A stretch of 31,154 nucleotides of DNA from Flavobacteriales bacterium CG18_big_fil_WC_8_21_14_2_50_32_9. GTDB lineage: Bacteria; Bacteroidota; Bacteroidia; Flavobacteriales_E; Vicingaceae. Under the pieces are notes generated by a model. The model ran no database searches, had not been told where the DNA came from, and saw nothing but the letters and a program-made list of their open reading frames with translations. Below, one piece after another: positions 1-6,836 of this stretch. Every line of letters begins with the position of its first letter. The stretch's first letter is position 1. A program made the translations under genes and the position numbers. Location of the stretch: positions 230-31,383 of the forward strand of contig PCUH01000172.1 in the NCBI GenBank assembly GCA_002770955.1, given 5' to 3'.

Positions 1-141
1 TGAACCATCATCCTTGTCAGCTTTTTTATCAAAATTTAAGGCTACAGGGTCAGTACATCCTTTGTCGTTAGAGCATGATGTGAAAAAAGGAGCAGTAATT
101 ACAATTAATGTAATTATTGAAATAATTTTTGTTGTTTTCAT
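1..141 (-). CDS. MbnP-like lipoprotein, N-terminal fragment (runs off left edge)
   Basis: Forty-seven codons read leftwards from an ATG at 141 and stay open to the window edge, so only the N-terminus is present. The protein starts with a basic n-region and a hydrophobic stretch ending in a lipobox (FFTSC, Cys23), so it should be a lipoprotein. It continues GCTDPVALNFDKKADKDDGS. This Cys-Thr-Asp-Pro ... Asp-Asp-Gly-Ser pattern is, from memory, the typical beginning of Bacteroidota MbnP-family proteins, periplasmic copper-handling partners of the di-haem enzyme MbnH; other lipoproteins can carry it too. It lies 12 bases downstream of the small Cys-rich gene and is probably cotranscribed with it. 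The family call rests only on the N-terminal motif; the lipoprotein call is much safer. Confidence 0.6.
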   Translation of the reverse strand, partial: MKTTKIISIITLIVITAPFFTSCSNDKGCTDPVALNFDKKADKDDGS

Positions 142-153
142 TTTATAAAAATT

Positions 154-597
154 TTATTTTGGTTTATTAAAAATAGCTATGATATTAAATTTGATTGTAA
201 AAAAAAATAAACTATTTTTTGGAGGAGGATAAGTTATAGATATGTATCTTTTTATTTCCTTTTCAGCATAGATAAATAAATATTTTTTATTGTCGATATT
301 AAAAGCATTGAAAATTAATATATTTTCTACAACATTAAAAATAAGTTCTGTATTTATGTTAGATTGAGCTGGTAAATAAGGTTGCTTTTCGTTATTAAAT
401 TCTACTTGATTTAATTCTTGTGCCAAATGGCATTTACCTTTACATTTTAATTGAGGTTTTTCTTTGTTAATACAAAACAAGGTTATTATTTCTTGTTGAT
501 GAATGAAAAAGTTTAATGTGAGAATAGACTTAACGCCAATTCCAGAGAAAAGTATTGTAATTAATGCAATTGATATGGTTTGTTTAAACAAGTTCAC
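154..597 (-). CDS. Small exported or membrane-anchored protein with CxxxCH motif
   Basis: A 147-residue protein starting at GTG (597). Residues 1-30 form one hydrophobic helix, a signal peptide or membrane anchor. A Cys cluster follows: Cys42, then KCKGKCH with Cys52, Cys56 and His57, which could bind a metal or redox centre. The rest is rich in Asn, Ile, Lys and Phe, with a second hydrophobic patch near the C-terminus (SLFFFTIKFNIIAIF). I recall similar short proteins with an (N/K)C.GKC(H/Y)L motif near copper and TonB-receptor genes in Bacteroidota, but know no assigned function. It sits between the protease gene (15-base gap) and the MbnP-like gene (12-base gap), all on the minus strand, suggesting a metal-related role by context. 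A TAnnTTTG box (602-609) lies too close to the GTG to be a clear promoter; a TTG at 591 is an alternative start. Confidence 0.6.
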   Translation of the reverse strand: MNLFKQTISIALITILFSGIGVKSILTLNFFIHQQEIITLFCINKEKPQLKCKGKCHLAQELNQVEFNNEKQPYLPAQSNINTELIFNVVENILIFNAFNIDNKKYLFIYAEKEIKRYISITYPPPKNSLFFFTIKFNIIAIFNKPK

Positions 598-612
598 CTT
601 ACAAAAATAATA

Positions 613-3183
613 CTAATTTTTTATGATTTTTATTATCTTAATCATATTACCAGCGTTTTCAAATAATGTTAAAAAATAAATACCATCATTGTAATGATGC
701 ATATTTATTTGAATCTGTTGCAAATTAGGTGTTAATATTTGAGTATTCACCACTTTTCCCAAAATTGTTGATAGCGTATAAGAATAAATACCCTTTTGGT
801 TGAATTCAATTGTAATCATATTTGATGTTGGGTTTGGGTAAACATGAAAATCATCTGATAAAAATTCATCAACTCCATTGATTGTAATTGCTAACGTGTC
901 GGAATAATTTATACATCCAAAACTATCTGTAACCGAAACAAAATAAGCACCACTTGTTTGAACATAAAGTAGAGTATCTGTTTCGCCAGATAAGGGACTG
1001 TTATTTAAAAACCATTGTATATTTGAATTTGAAGTTATTGTTAAAGTGTCGTTGTTTATTGTGTTGATTATTGGTTTGTTAGGTAGTTCTTTCCATGTAG
1101 TTGTTATTGTGTCAGAAAAGCCTATGCAACCACTTTGGTTGGTTACCGAAAGATAAATAATAGCAGAAGAATCTAACAGAATACTTTGCGTTGAATCGCC
1201 ATTAAACCATTGATAAGAGTTAAAGGAAGGAGCTGAAATTAATAAACTATCGCCATCACAAATGATAGCGTCATTTCCTAAACTGAACGTAAAATTAGAG
1301 CTAACCAATGTTGCTAATCCATCTACTTTTCCGTTTCCATAAGCAGTGTTGCTTGTTGTGCCTGTAAAACTGTCTTTTTTAGCAGAAGAAGTTATAGTTT
1401 GTAATATTTCTGCCATAGTTGCATTGGAGCATTTTTCAAAATAAAGTGCAGCAACACCAGCAACAACAGGCGATGCCATAGATGTTCCGTTTTTCAACAT
1501 GTGTTTACCACCTGGAGCAAGCCACATGTGATTTGCGGGATTAATCATAAAAAAATTAATTGTTGAATCAGGCACAGAACTCATCATATATCGTCCTGTT
1601 GCAGCTATTTCAGGTTTTAAAACTCCTCGTCTGTTTGGACCTAAACTGGAACCAGGATCAATTTGACCAGGCGTTCCTGCGGTTACTTGTGTTGTTAAGT
1701 TTATATCTAAATATGTTTTTCTATTGCGATAAGTTCCTACCGCAATTACTGTTGGCAAACAAGTAAAACTGCTCACAATGGTTTGTGCTGTATCGGGCAA
1801 TTGATAATACACAATGTTGGGATAAATAGCAGCAGAAGGCAAGGATGTTCGTACTATTTCTGAAGTCCGCAAAATTCCGTTGTTGGTACTCCAAACATCT
1901 AATTTTCCATTTCCGGTAGTCATTAAACTAAATAAATAAGAGTTAGAATCAGGTTCTTGAACATGAATTTGAAGTAAGTATTTATCGCCTTGCAGTTCAC
2001 CATAAGTATCAACTATTGCTAAAGTATTACTTCCATTTTTTATGGTATCAGAAACATTTCCTAATCTATATTGAATGTTATCAAAAGGAGTTTGACCTCG
2101 TTTGGCAAAACTTCCTGATGGCAAGTTCATTCCAATGGAAAAATCTACATTATTCAAATCGGCAGTATCAGCCCAAATCTCATAAAATACAGCACCATAA
2201 CCTAAGATGCTAGATGGATTGTATTTAAACCAAGTAAAAGTAGTGTCTGAAGTAACATTGTGTTGTAAATGAAAAGGCAATGCTCCTGCATTTCCTGCTG
2301 CACAAACAAAAGCTCTACCAGGTTTTGCATTAACCAAGCTATCAATTAAAACAGCTTCGGCATCAGTTCCATCATGAGAACCTCTATAATCGCCCAAACT
2401 TACATTAATAACACAAGGCATACCTAATGAATCAGCTAGGTTATAAATGTATCGTACAGCATCAACAATGGTTGAGTTGCTACTATTAAAATTTATACCA
2501 ACAGCAATAATGTTGGCATCGGGAGCAACCCCTTTGTAATTTGAAACAGCTCGACCATTTCCTGCAGCAATTCCTGAAACGTGCGAACCATGTCCTTTAA
2601 AGTAAAAAGGATCGTGATGGGTTGATGTTCCTATGTTTATGGCTGCAGAATCCCACATTGCTCCATAGCCGAAACCATTTCCATCGTACGGTTTTGTTTG
2701 ATCCCATAATCCTAAAATTCGAGTATTTCCTAATGAATCTTGAAAATCGGGGTGGGTAATATCTATTCCAGTATCGATAAGTCCAAATAAAACACCTTTT
2801 CCTGTATATTTTTTTGTAAGCGGTGCTATTCCTAAATGAACAGGAACTACATTGTTTTGAATAAGTGCAGTGTCGTTTAATACTTGGAGATTAGGAGTAG
2901 TATATTCGATGTAATCAATAAAATTATTTTTAGAAAAATCAATGATTGTATTAGCAGGAAGTTCAACTTTAATAAATCCTTTGGCTGATAAACCAGTTTT
3001 TCCCTTTAATCGTAAAACTTCATTTTTTATTTCAGTAACATTTCCTTTAACAAAAAAAGTAATTGTTGAGTTTGTGGAGCTGTTCTTTTTAATAGCAACT
3101 TGCAAATCAAAATTAATTTTTGAAACTTGTGCAAAGAAACTGAATGTGAAAAGAAAGAAAATTACAGTTGTTAAAAAACGCAT
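613..3183 (-). CDS. Subtilisin-like (S8) serine protease with T9SS type A sorting domain
   Basis: An 856-residue secreted protease. A signal peptide covers about residues 1-19. The S8 catalytic triad is visible: Asp137 in GLIDTGID, His198 in GHGSHVSG and Ser568 in NGTSMASP, with the oxyanion-hole Asn298 in AAGNAG. The roughly 270 residues between Asn298 and Ser568 are much longer than in plain subtilisins and suggest an inserted beta-sandwich domain, as seen in some Bacteroidota S8 proteins. After the protease domain come two Ig/PKD-like modules (about 630-770, with CDGDSLLISA and YFVSVTDSFGC). The C-terminal ~75 residues (VYPNPTSNMITIEF ... GIYFLTLF) are a T9SS type A sorting domain, so the protein should cross the outer membrane and be anchored or released at the surface. 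It is divergent from terC across a 79-base spacer and lies 15 bases upstream of the small Cys-rich gene. Confidence 0.93.
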   Translation of the reverse strand: MRFLTTVIFFLFTFSFFAQVSKINFDLQVAIKKNSSTNSTITFFVKGNVTEIKNEVLRLKGKTGLSAKGFIKVELPANTIIDFSKNNFIDYIEYTTPNLQVLNDTALIQNNVVPVHLGIAPLTKKYTGKGVLFGLIDTGIDITHPDFQDSLGNTRILGLWDQTKPYDGNGFGYGAMWDSAAINIGTSTHHDPFYFKGHGSHVSGIAAGNGRAVSNYKGVAPDANIIAVGINFNSSNSTIVDAVRYIYNLADSLGMPCVINVSLGDYRGSHDGTDAEAVLIDSLVNAKPGRAFVCAAGNAGALPFHLQHNVTSDTTFTWFKYNPSSILGYGAVFYEIWADTADLNNVDFSIGMNLPSGSFAKRGQTPFDNIQYRLGNVSDTIKNGSNTLAIVDTYGELQGDKYLLQIHVQEPDSNSYLFSLMTTGNGKLDVWSTNNGILRTSEIVRTSLPSAAIYPNIVYYQLPDTAQTIVSSFTCLPTVIAVGTYRNRKTYLDINLTTQVTAGTPGQIDPGSSLGPNRRGVLKPEIAATGRYMMSSVPDSTINFFMINPANHMWLAPGGKHMLKNGTSMASPVVAGVAALYFEKCSNATMAEILQTITSSAKKDSFTGTTSNTAYGNGKVDGLATLVSSNFTFSLGNDAIICDGDSLLISAPSFNSYQWFNGDSTQSILLDSSAIIYLSVTNQSGCIGFSDTITTTWKELPNKPIINTINNDTLTITSNSNIQWFLNNSPLSGETDTLLYVQTSGAYFVSVTDSFGCINYSDTLAITINGVDEFLSDDFHVYPNPTSNMITIEFNQKGIYSYTLSTILGKVVNTQILTPNLQQIQINMHHYNDGIYFLTLFENAGNMIKIIKIIKN

Positions 3184-3225
3184 CTTTTTTTATTTAAGTT
3201 CAGTAAAGTTAATAAAAAACTTATC

Positions 3226-3233
3226 TACTTTTG
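3226..3233 (+). promoter_or_regulatory. Bacteroidota -7 box for terC
   Basis: TACTTTTG matches TAnnTTTG, the -7 element of the Bacteroidota housekeeping sigma factor. It ends 29 bases before the terC ATG, giving a short leader of about 20-25 bases. No good TTG is seen at the expected -33 distance. The leader is too short to hold a yybP-ykoY manganese riboswitch. Confidence 0.45.
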
Positions 3234-3262
3234 TTTGCTAACTAAAAATTAAATAAATAAAC

Positions 3263-3964
3263 ATGGAAATTTTTTTAAGTATTGATACTTGGATTGCTTT
3301 ATTAACACTTACTTTTTTAGAAATTGTATTAGGTATTGATAACATCATTTTTATTTCTCTTGTTGCAGGAAAATTGCCTTTACATCAACAACGAAAAGCA
3401 AGATTATTAGGGCTTTCATTAGCATTAGTGGTTAGAATATTATTGCTTTTTGGAATTACTTGGCTTATAGGACTAACTCAATCAGTAATAGAAGTTTATG
3501 ATTTTAGCTTAAGTTGGAGAGATATAATTTTAATGCTAGGAGGACTTTTTTTGATAGCTAAAAGTACCTCTGAAATTCATCATAAAGTAGAAGGAGATGA
3601 ACAAGTTACTAAAGTAAAAAAAATTACTGCTTTTAGTAATGCCATCGTTCAAATTGTGTTGCTAGATATTATTTTTTCTTTCGATTCTATTTTAACAGCT
3701 GTGGGGTTGACGAATGAAATTAAGTTAATGATTATTGCAGTGATTGTATCAATTATTGTAATGATGATTTTTGCAAAAGCGATAAGTAATTTCATAAATA
3801 AGCAACCAACATTGCAAGTGTTGGCATTATCATTTTTGATTTTAATTGGTTTTATGTTAATTATTGAAGGATTACATTACCATGTGCCTAAAGGTTATAT
3901 CTATTTTGCTGTTTTCTTTTCACTTATTGTAGAGATTATTAATATTAAGGTTAGAAAAAAATAG
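3263..3964 (+). CDS. TerC family integral membrane protein
   Basis: A 233-residue polytopic membrane protein with about seven hydrophobic segments. The two TerC signature regions are present: LEIVLGIDNIIFISL (Glu20, Asp26, Asn27) and LLDIIFSFDSILTAVG (Asp135, Asp141), acidic residues within membrane helices that are conserved in the family. Characterised members (Alx, MeeF/MeeY) export Mn2+ or supply it to secreted enzymes; others are linked to tellurite resistance. The substrate here is not known. Length is normal for the short TerC form without CBS domains. It is transcribed alone from a -7 box 29 bases upstream, divergent from the S8 protease. Its stop codon overlaps the first bases of a repeat element that begins at 3964. 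Confidence 0.9.
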   Translation: MEIFLSIDTWIALLTLTFLEIVLGIDNIIFISLVAGKLPLHQQRKARLLGLSLALVVRILLLFGITWLIGLTQSVIEVYDFSLSWRDIILMLGGLFLIAKSTSEIHHKVEGDEQVTKVKKITAFSNAIVQIVLLDIIFSFDSILTAVGLTNEIKLMIIAVIVSIIVMMIFAKAISNFINKQPTLQVLALSFLILIGFMLIIEGLHYHVPKGYIYFAVFFSLIVEIINIKVRKK

Positions 3965-4056
3965 TTGCTACTTAGCAGAAAAAATAAAACGCCACAGATT
4001 ACTCATTCTTTTTTATTGATAAATGGTATTTTGTGAGACTTCGTGTTCACAGATTA
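3964..4056. repeat. Degenerate copy of the TTACTACTCAG-ended repeat family
   Basis: The first 15 bases, GTTGCTACTTAGCAG (3964-3978), match the left end of the 17897-18245 element (GTTACTACTCAGCTG) at 12 of 15 positions. Next, GCCACAGATTACTCATT at 3991 corresponds to GCCACTGATTACTCAG at 17937, at a similar offset. A TTCACAGATT at about 4046 matches 18139. No right end is seen, so this looks like a truncated or internally deleted copy. It begins within the terC stop codon. Confidence 0.5.
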
Positions 4057-4057
4057 A

Positions 4058-4231
4058 ATATGTGAATATAAAAATCATTATAAACTTTTAGGAAAAAAAA
4101 TTAGAAAAATATCACCAGATACTTTTATCCACAGAAGCGTTAAAGAGCGTTTTGAGGGAAATAAGGATTATAGACCAAAAAACTTAGAGAATTATATAAA
4201 TGAATACGGTTGGAAGAATTTAATGGATTAG
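4058..4231 (+). pseudogene. Orphan C-terminal coding remnant, family not recognised
   Basis: A reading frame of 57 codons is open from just after TAA (4055-4057) to TAG (4229-4231). It has no start codon before Met56, but its translation has ordinary protein composition: KISPDTFIHRSVKERFEG followed by NKDYRPKNLENYINEYGW and KNLMD. It is rich in charged and aromatic residues, unlike a random translation of AT-rich spacer. It is most simply the end of a decayed gene whose front part was lost, perhaps when the adjacent repeat (3964-4056) inserted or recombined. It ends 4 bases before the convergent MFS stop codon. I do not recognise the family, and a chance open frame remains possible. Confidence 0.4.
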
Positions 4232-4235
4232 TTTT

Positions 4236-5513
4236 TTAATCAGGTTGTTTCAGAGTTACCAGTTTTTTATAATAAAACAACAAAGGAAAAAGAGATATTA
4301 AAATAAAAAATCCGCCAATAAAATAGCTCCAAATAATATTGTTTTCGGTCGTGAAAAAGGACATTGCAAAAAGTGCAATAAAAGAAAACCTCAGAAAAAC
4401 ATTAATGGAGTGAAAAACGCTTCCAGTTCTGCCAATTAAATGATTAGGAATGTGGTTAAATAAATAGGTGATTCTCAAAATTCGTGTGCCAGAGTTAGCA
4501 ATACCTAATAGAAAACAACTAAACACTAACAAATAAGCACTTTTTGTAAATACCAAAATTTCCAACACAATAAAAGTAACTATCATTAAAATAATGATTG
4601 CTTTCACGGTGTTTGTTTTGCTAAAAATACGATGGATACTAAGCCCAGCGACCAATGCACCTAACCCTTGAAGAATTTCTGCTGTAGCATATATAGAAGC
4701 ATCTCCATTTAAATGATTGGAAATATAAATAGGAACTAATTGGTGTATATGAATTAATACGATTACAAAAATTGCAAAAGAGCCTATTCCAAATTGAAAT
4801 AACAAAGGATTTTCTTTAAGGTAAAGAATACCTGATTTCAATCGATTTAATATGTTGCCAGAATCTATTACTTTTTCAAAAATTGGTTGATATTTTATTA
4901 ATAAAATAAGAAAGAAAGCAATGAGGTAGGTAAGTGCATCTAATAAAAAAATCTCGTGCATTTTCCAAGGTTCAACATGCAAAGAAATGAAGTTTTCTAA
5001 TCCAAATTTTGTTAAAAATTCAGCATTAATGCCTGTTATTAAAACTGCTGCAAATGCACCAGCTATAATACTGGTGGATTGTCCTTGAACTTCAATAAGC
5101 GAATTAATTTTTCGATAGTCTTTTTTTTCTGTGATTTCTTGCCCAAAAGCATACAACGTGGGGTAGTGAATGTTATAAACAAACATGGTGTAACAAAAAA
5201 CAGCTCCGATGCTAATTGTTGATAGTTCTCCATGATAAAAACCATAGAAAGAAATGCTTCCGATGAAAGAAAATCCAACAATGGAAAGAATAAGGAAAAT
5301 GTTTTTGCGAGAATATTTGTCAATTAAAGTCCCTACATATAAGCCCCAAAACAACGTAAGCATTGTGGTTATGGCATACATAATTCCAAAATCGGAACTT
5401 TGATTTAACACATCTGCAAAATACCATGGAATAGCCAACATACTAATTCCTTGAGCAACTCCAGAAACGGCATTTGCACTAAGCAATAAATAAAGTGCTT
5501 TTTTGTTTTTCAT
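4236..5513 (-). CDS. MFS transporter (MFS_3/EntS-like)
   Basis: A 425-residue, twelve-helix transporter of normal MFS length. The loop after helix 2 carries the MFS motif A in the form GLYVGTLIDKYSRKN (about residues 57-71). The overall pattern, with a small extracytoplasmic loop containing FGLENFISLHVEPWKMHE and a central cytoplasmic loop near residues 210-230, resembles the MFS_3 group that includes the enterobactin exporter EntS and macrolide exporters. The substrate cannot be told from sequence. A -7 box (5531-5538) lies 17 bases upstream. The gene is divergent from recX, and their -7 boxes are interleaved in the 33-base spacer. Downstream it converges with the coding remnant. Confidence 0.88.
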   Translation of the reverse strand: MKNKKALYLLLSANAVSGVAQGISMLAIPWYFADVLNQSSDFGIMYAITTMLTLFWGLYVGTLIDKYSRKNIFLILSIVGFSFIGSISFYGFYHGELSTISIGAVFCYTMFVYNIHYPTLYAFGQEITEKKDYRKINSLIEVQGQSTSIIAGAFAAVLITGINAEFLTKFGLENFISLHVEPWKMHEIFLLDALTYLIAFFLILLIKYQPIFEKVIDSGNILNRLKSGILYLKENPLLFQFGIGSFAIFVIVLIHIHQLVPIYISNHLNGDASIYATAEILQGLGALVAGLSIHRIFSKTNTVKAIIILMIVTFIVLEILVFTKSAYLLVFSCFLLGIANSGTRILRITYLFNHIPNHLIGRTGSVFHSINVFLRFSFIALFAMSFFTTENNIIWSYFIGGFFILISLFPLLFYYKKLVTLKQPD

Positions 5514-5517
5514 TCCT

Positions 5518-5525
5518 TAATTTTG
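5518..5525 (+). promoter_or_regulatory. Bacteroidota -7 box for recX
   Basis: TAATTTTG matches TAnnTTTG. Transcription would start near 5531, so the TTG at 5523 lies inside the promoter and cannot be the recX start codon; the ATG at 5547 fits instead. No clear -33 TTG is visible. Confidence 0.45.
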
Positions 5526-5530
5526 GAGGA

Positions 5531-5538
5531 CAAAAATA
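5531..5538 (-). promoter_or_regulatory. Bacteroidota -7 box for the MFS gene
   Basis: TATTTTTG on the minus strand matches TAnnTTTG and ends 17 bases before the MFS ATG at 5513. It lies only 5 bases from the oppositely oriented recX box, so the two polymerase footprints must overlap. Confidence 0.45.
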
Positions 5539-5546
5539 CTTTTTTT

Positions 5547-6017
5547 ATGGCTCAATTTTTTAGAAATATGTCTCCTGAAAGAGCATTGGAAAAAGCCAAA
5601 TGGTATTGTTCTTTCCAGGAAAGATGTAAAAACCATGTACTGAACAGACTAACAGCATGGAAAGTGGAGCAAAAGCATTTTGATGCTATTATTGAAACAC
5701 TAGAAAAAGAAGATTTTTTGAATGAGAAACGATTTACAGAAGCTTATGTTCGAGGAAAATTTTTGATAAAGAAATGGGGAAAAATAAAAATTACGAGCGA
5801 ATTATATCAACTCGCTATTAAAAATAAACTAATTAATGAAGCCATTGCCTCTGAAATTAACGAGGACGATTATTTTAAAACCTTACAGGAATTAATTAAA
5901 AAAAAGAATGCGTTGCTTCATGAAAAAGATGATTTAAAACGAAAAGAGAAACTTTATCGTTATTTGTTGTCAAAAGGGTATGAAAGTGAATTGATTTTTA
6001 AGGTAATGAAGAAATGA
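5547..6017 (+). CDS. recX: RecX-family recombination regulator
   Basis: A 156-residue protein of normal RecX length. It shows the family pattern: YCSFQERCKNHVLNRLTAW, then IIETLEKEDFLNEKRFTEAYVRGKF and KKWGKIKITSEL, matching the three tandem three-helix repeats. RecX proteins bind RecA filaments and limit or modulate strand exchange in the cytoplasm. The ATG at 5547 was chosen because the upstream in-frame TTG (5523) falls inside a -7 box; another in-frame ATG (5568, MSPERALEKA) is also possible. It converges with bshB1, 11 bases away. recA is not in the window. The leader is only about 15 bases. Confidence 0.88.
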   Translation: MAQFFRNMSPERALEKAKWYCSFQERCKNHVLNRLTAWKVEQKHFDAIIETLEKEDFLNEKRFTEAYVRGKFLIKKWGKIKITSELYQLAIKNKLINEAIASEINEDDYFKTLQELIKKKNALLHEKDDLKRKEKLYRYLLSKGYESELIFKVMKK

Positions 6018-6028
6018 AGACCCCAAAC

Positions 6029-6745
6029 TTACCTTAAAGCAGTAATATCTTCAATACCAATAAAACGCTCGGCAACAAATCCTTCGGCAAAATCAAATCC
6101 AACTTCTCTTCCCAATGTTATCATGCGAGCTTTAACAAAGTCCATAAAAAGTTTGTTTGTGAGAGGTGTTTCGGGTTCTTTAGATTCAGGATTATAAAAT
6201 TGAGAACTATACGCATTTATCGCTTCCATTTTTTTATCTACAAAATCAGTTACATCAACCACAAAATCAGGTTTTAAATAGCGATCTTGAATGTAATGAT
6301 AAACTGCTTTGGGTCGCCAATGTTGTTGTATTTGACCTTCAATTTCGGATTCAATTTTGCGTAAGCCACCGTAAAAACAAGCGTCCGAAATAAGTTTTGA
6401 AGCCCTTCCGTGGTCAGGATGTCTGTCGGATGTTGCATTTGCCAACACAATTTCGGGTTGATATAAGCGTAACATCTTTATAATGGCTAATTGGTGTTCT
6501 TTGTTGTTTTCAAAAAATCCATCAGAAAAGTTAAGAATTTCACGGGTGTGAACTCCCATAATTAAAGCTGCATTTTTCGCTTCTTGCAAACGTATTTCAG
6601 CACTTCCTCTAGAGCCTAATTCTCCATGCGTTAAGTCTAAAATACCAACTTTTTTGCCTAAAGCAATGTGCTTTAATAATGTTCCACTACAACTAAGTTC
6701 TACATCGTCAGGGTGTATGCCTATGGCTAAAATATCTAATTTCAT
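6029..6745 (-). CDS. bshB1: N-acetyl-alpha-D-glucosaminyl L-malate deacetylase BshB1
   Basis: A 238-residue zinc deacetylase of the PIG-L/LmbE family. Zinc ligands are seen as HPDD (His11, Asp14) and HPDHGRA (His112). The phrases LTHGELGSRGSAEIRLQEA and the FYNPESKEPETPL region near the end are characteristic of the BshB1 subgroup rather than of general LmbE proteins. BshB1 removes the acetyl group from GlcNAc-malate, the second step of bacillithiol synthesis, in the cytoplasm; bshA and bshC are not in this window. Length is typical. It has its own promoter (TTG, 20-base spacer, TAATTTTA at 6774-6804) and is divergent from the beta-CASP gene. The 3' end converges with recX. Confidence 0.93.
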   Translation of the reverse strand: MKLDILAIGIHPDDVELSCSGTLLKHIALGKKVGILDLTHGELGSRGSAEIRLQEAKNAALIMGVHTREILNFSDGFFENNKEHQLAIIKMLRLYQPEIVLANATSDRHPDHGRASKLISDACFYGGLRKIESEIEGQIQQHWRPKAVYHYIQDRYLKPDFVVDVTDFVDKKMEAINAYSSQFYNPESKEPETPLTNKLFMDFVKARMITLGREVGFDFAEGFVAERFIGIEDITALR

Positions 6746-6773
6746 TTGAACGATAAATTTTTATAATTTTTTA

Positions 6774-6804
6774 TAAAATTAGTCCTATTTATTGTAGTTT
6801 ACAA
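6774..6804 (-). promoter_or_regulatory. Promoter of bshB1
   Basis: On the minus strand a TTG (6802-6804) and TAATTTTA (6774-6781) are separated by 20 bases, the spacing of the Bacteroidota -33/-7 promoter; the last base of the -7 box is A instead of G. It ends 28 bases before the ATG. Confidence 0.45.
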
Positions 6805-6836
6805 TACTTACTTTTATACTTTAAATTATTCATACG

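Noticed and set aside
602..609. TATTTTTG box as promoter of the small CxxxCH gene
   Set aside because: It ends 4 bases before the GTG, which would leave no leader; cotranscription with the protease gene is as likely, so it is not listed as a promoter.
1560..2213. Plus-strand open frames inside the S8 protease gene
   Set aside because: They lie antisense to a gene with a complete catalytic triad and sorting domain; their translations have no recognisable motif.
3184..3262. Manganese riboswitch upstream of terC
   Set aside because: The whole spacer is 79 bases and the likely leader about 20-25 bases, too short for a yybP-ykoY element; no matching structure is visible.
5523..5546. TTG start for recX giving eight extra residues
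   Set aside because: The TTG lies within a TAATTTTG -7 box, so it would not be transcribed; the ATG at 5547 fits a short leader.
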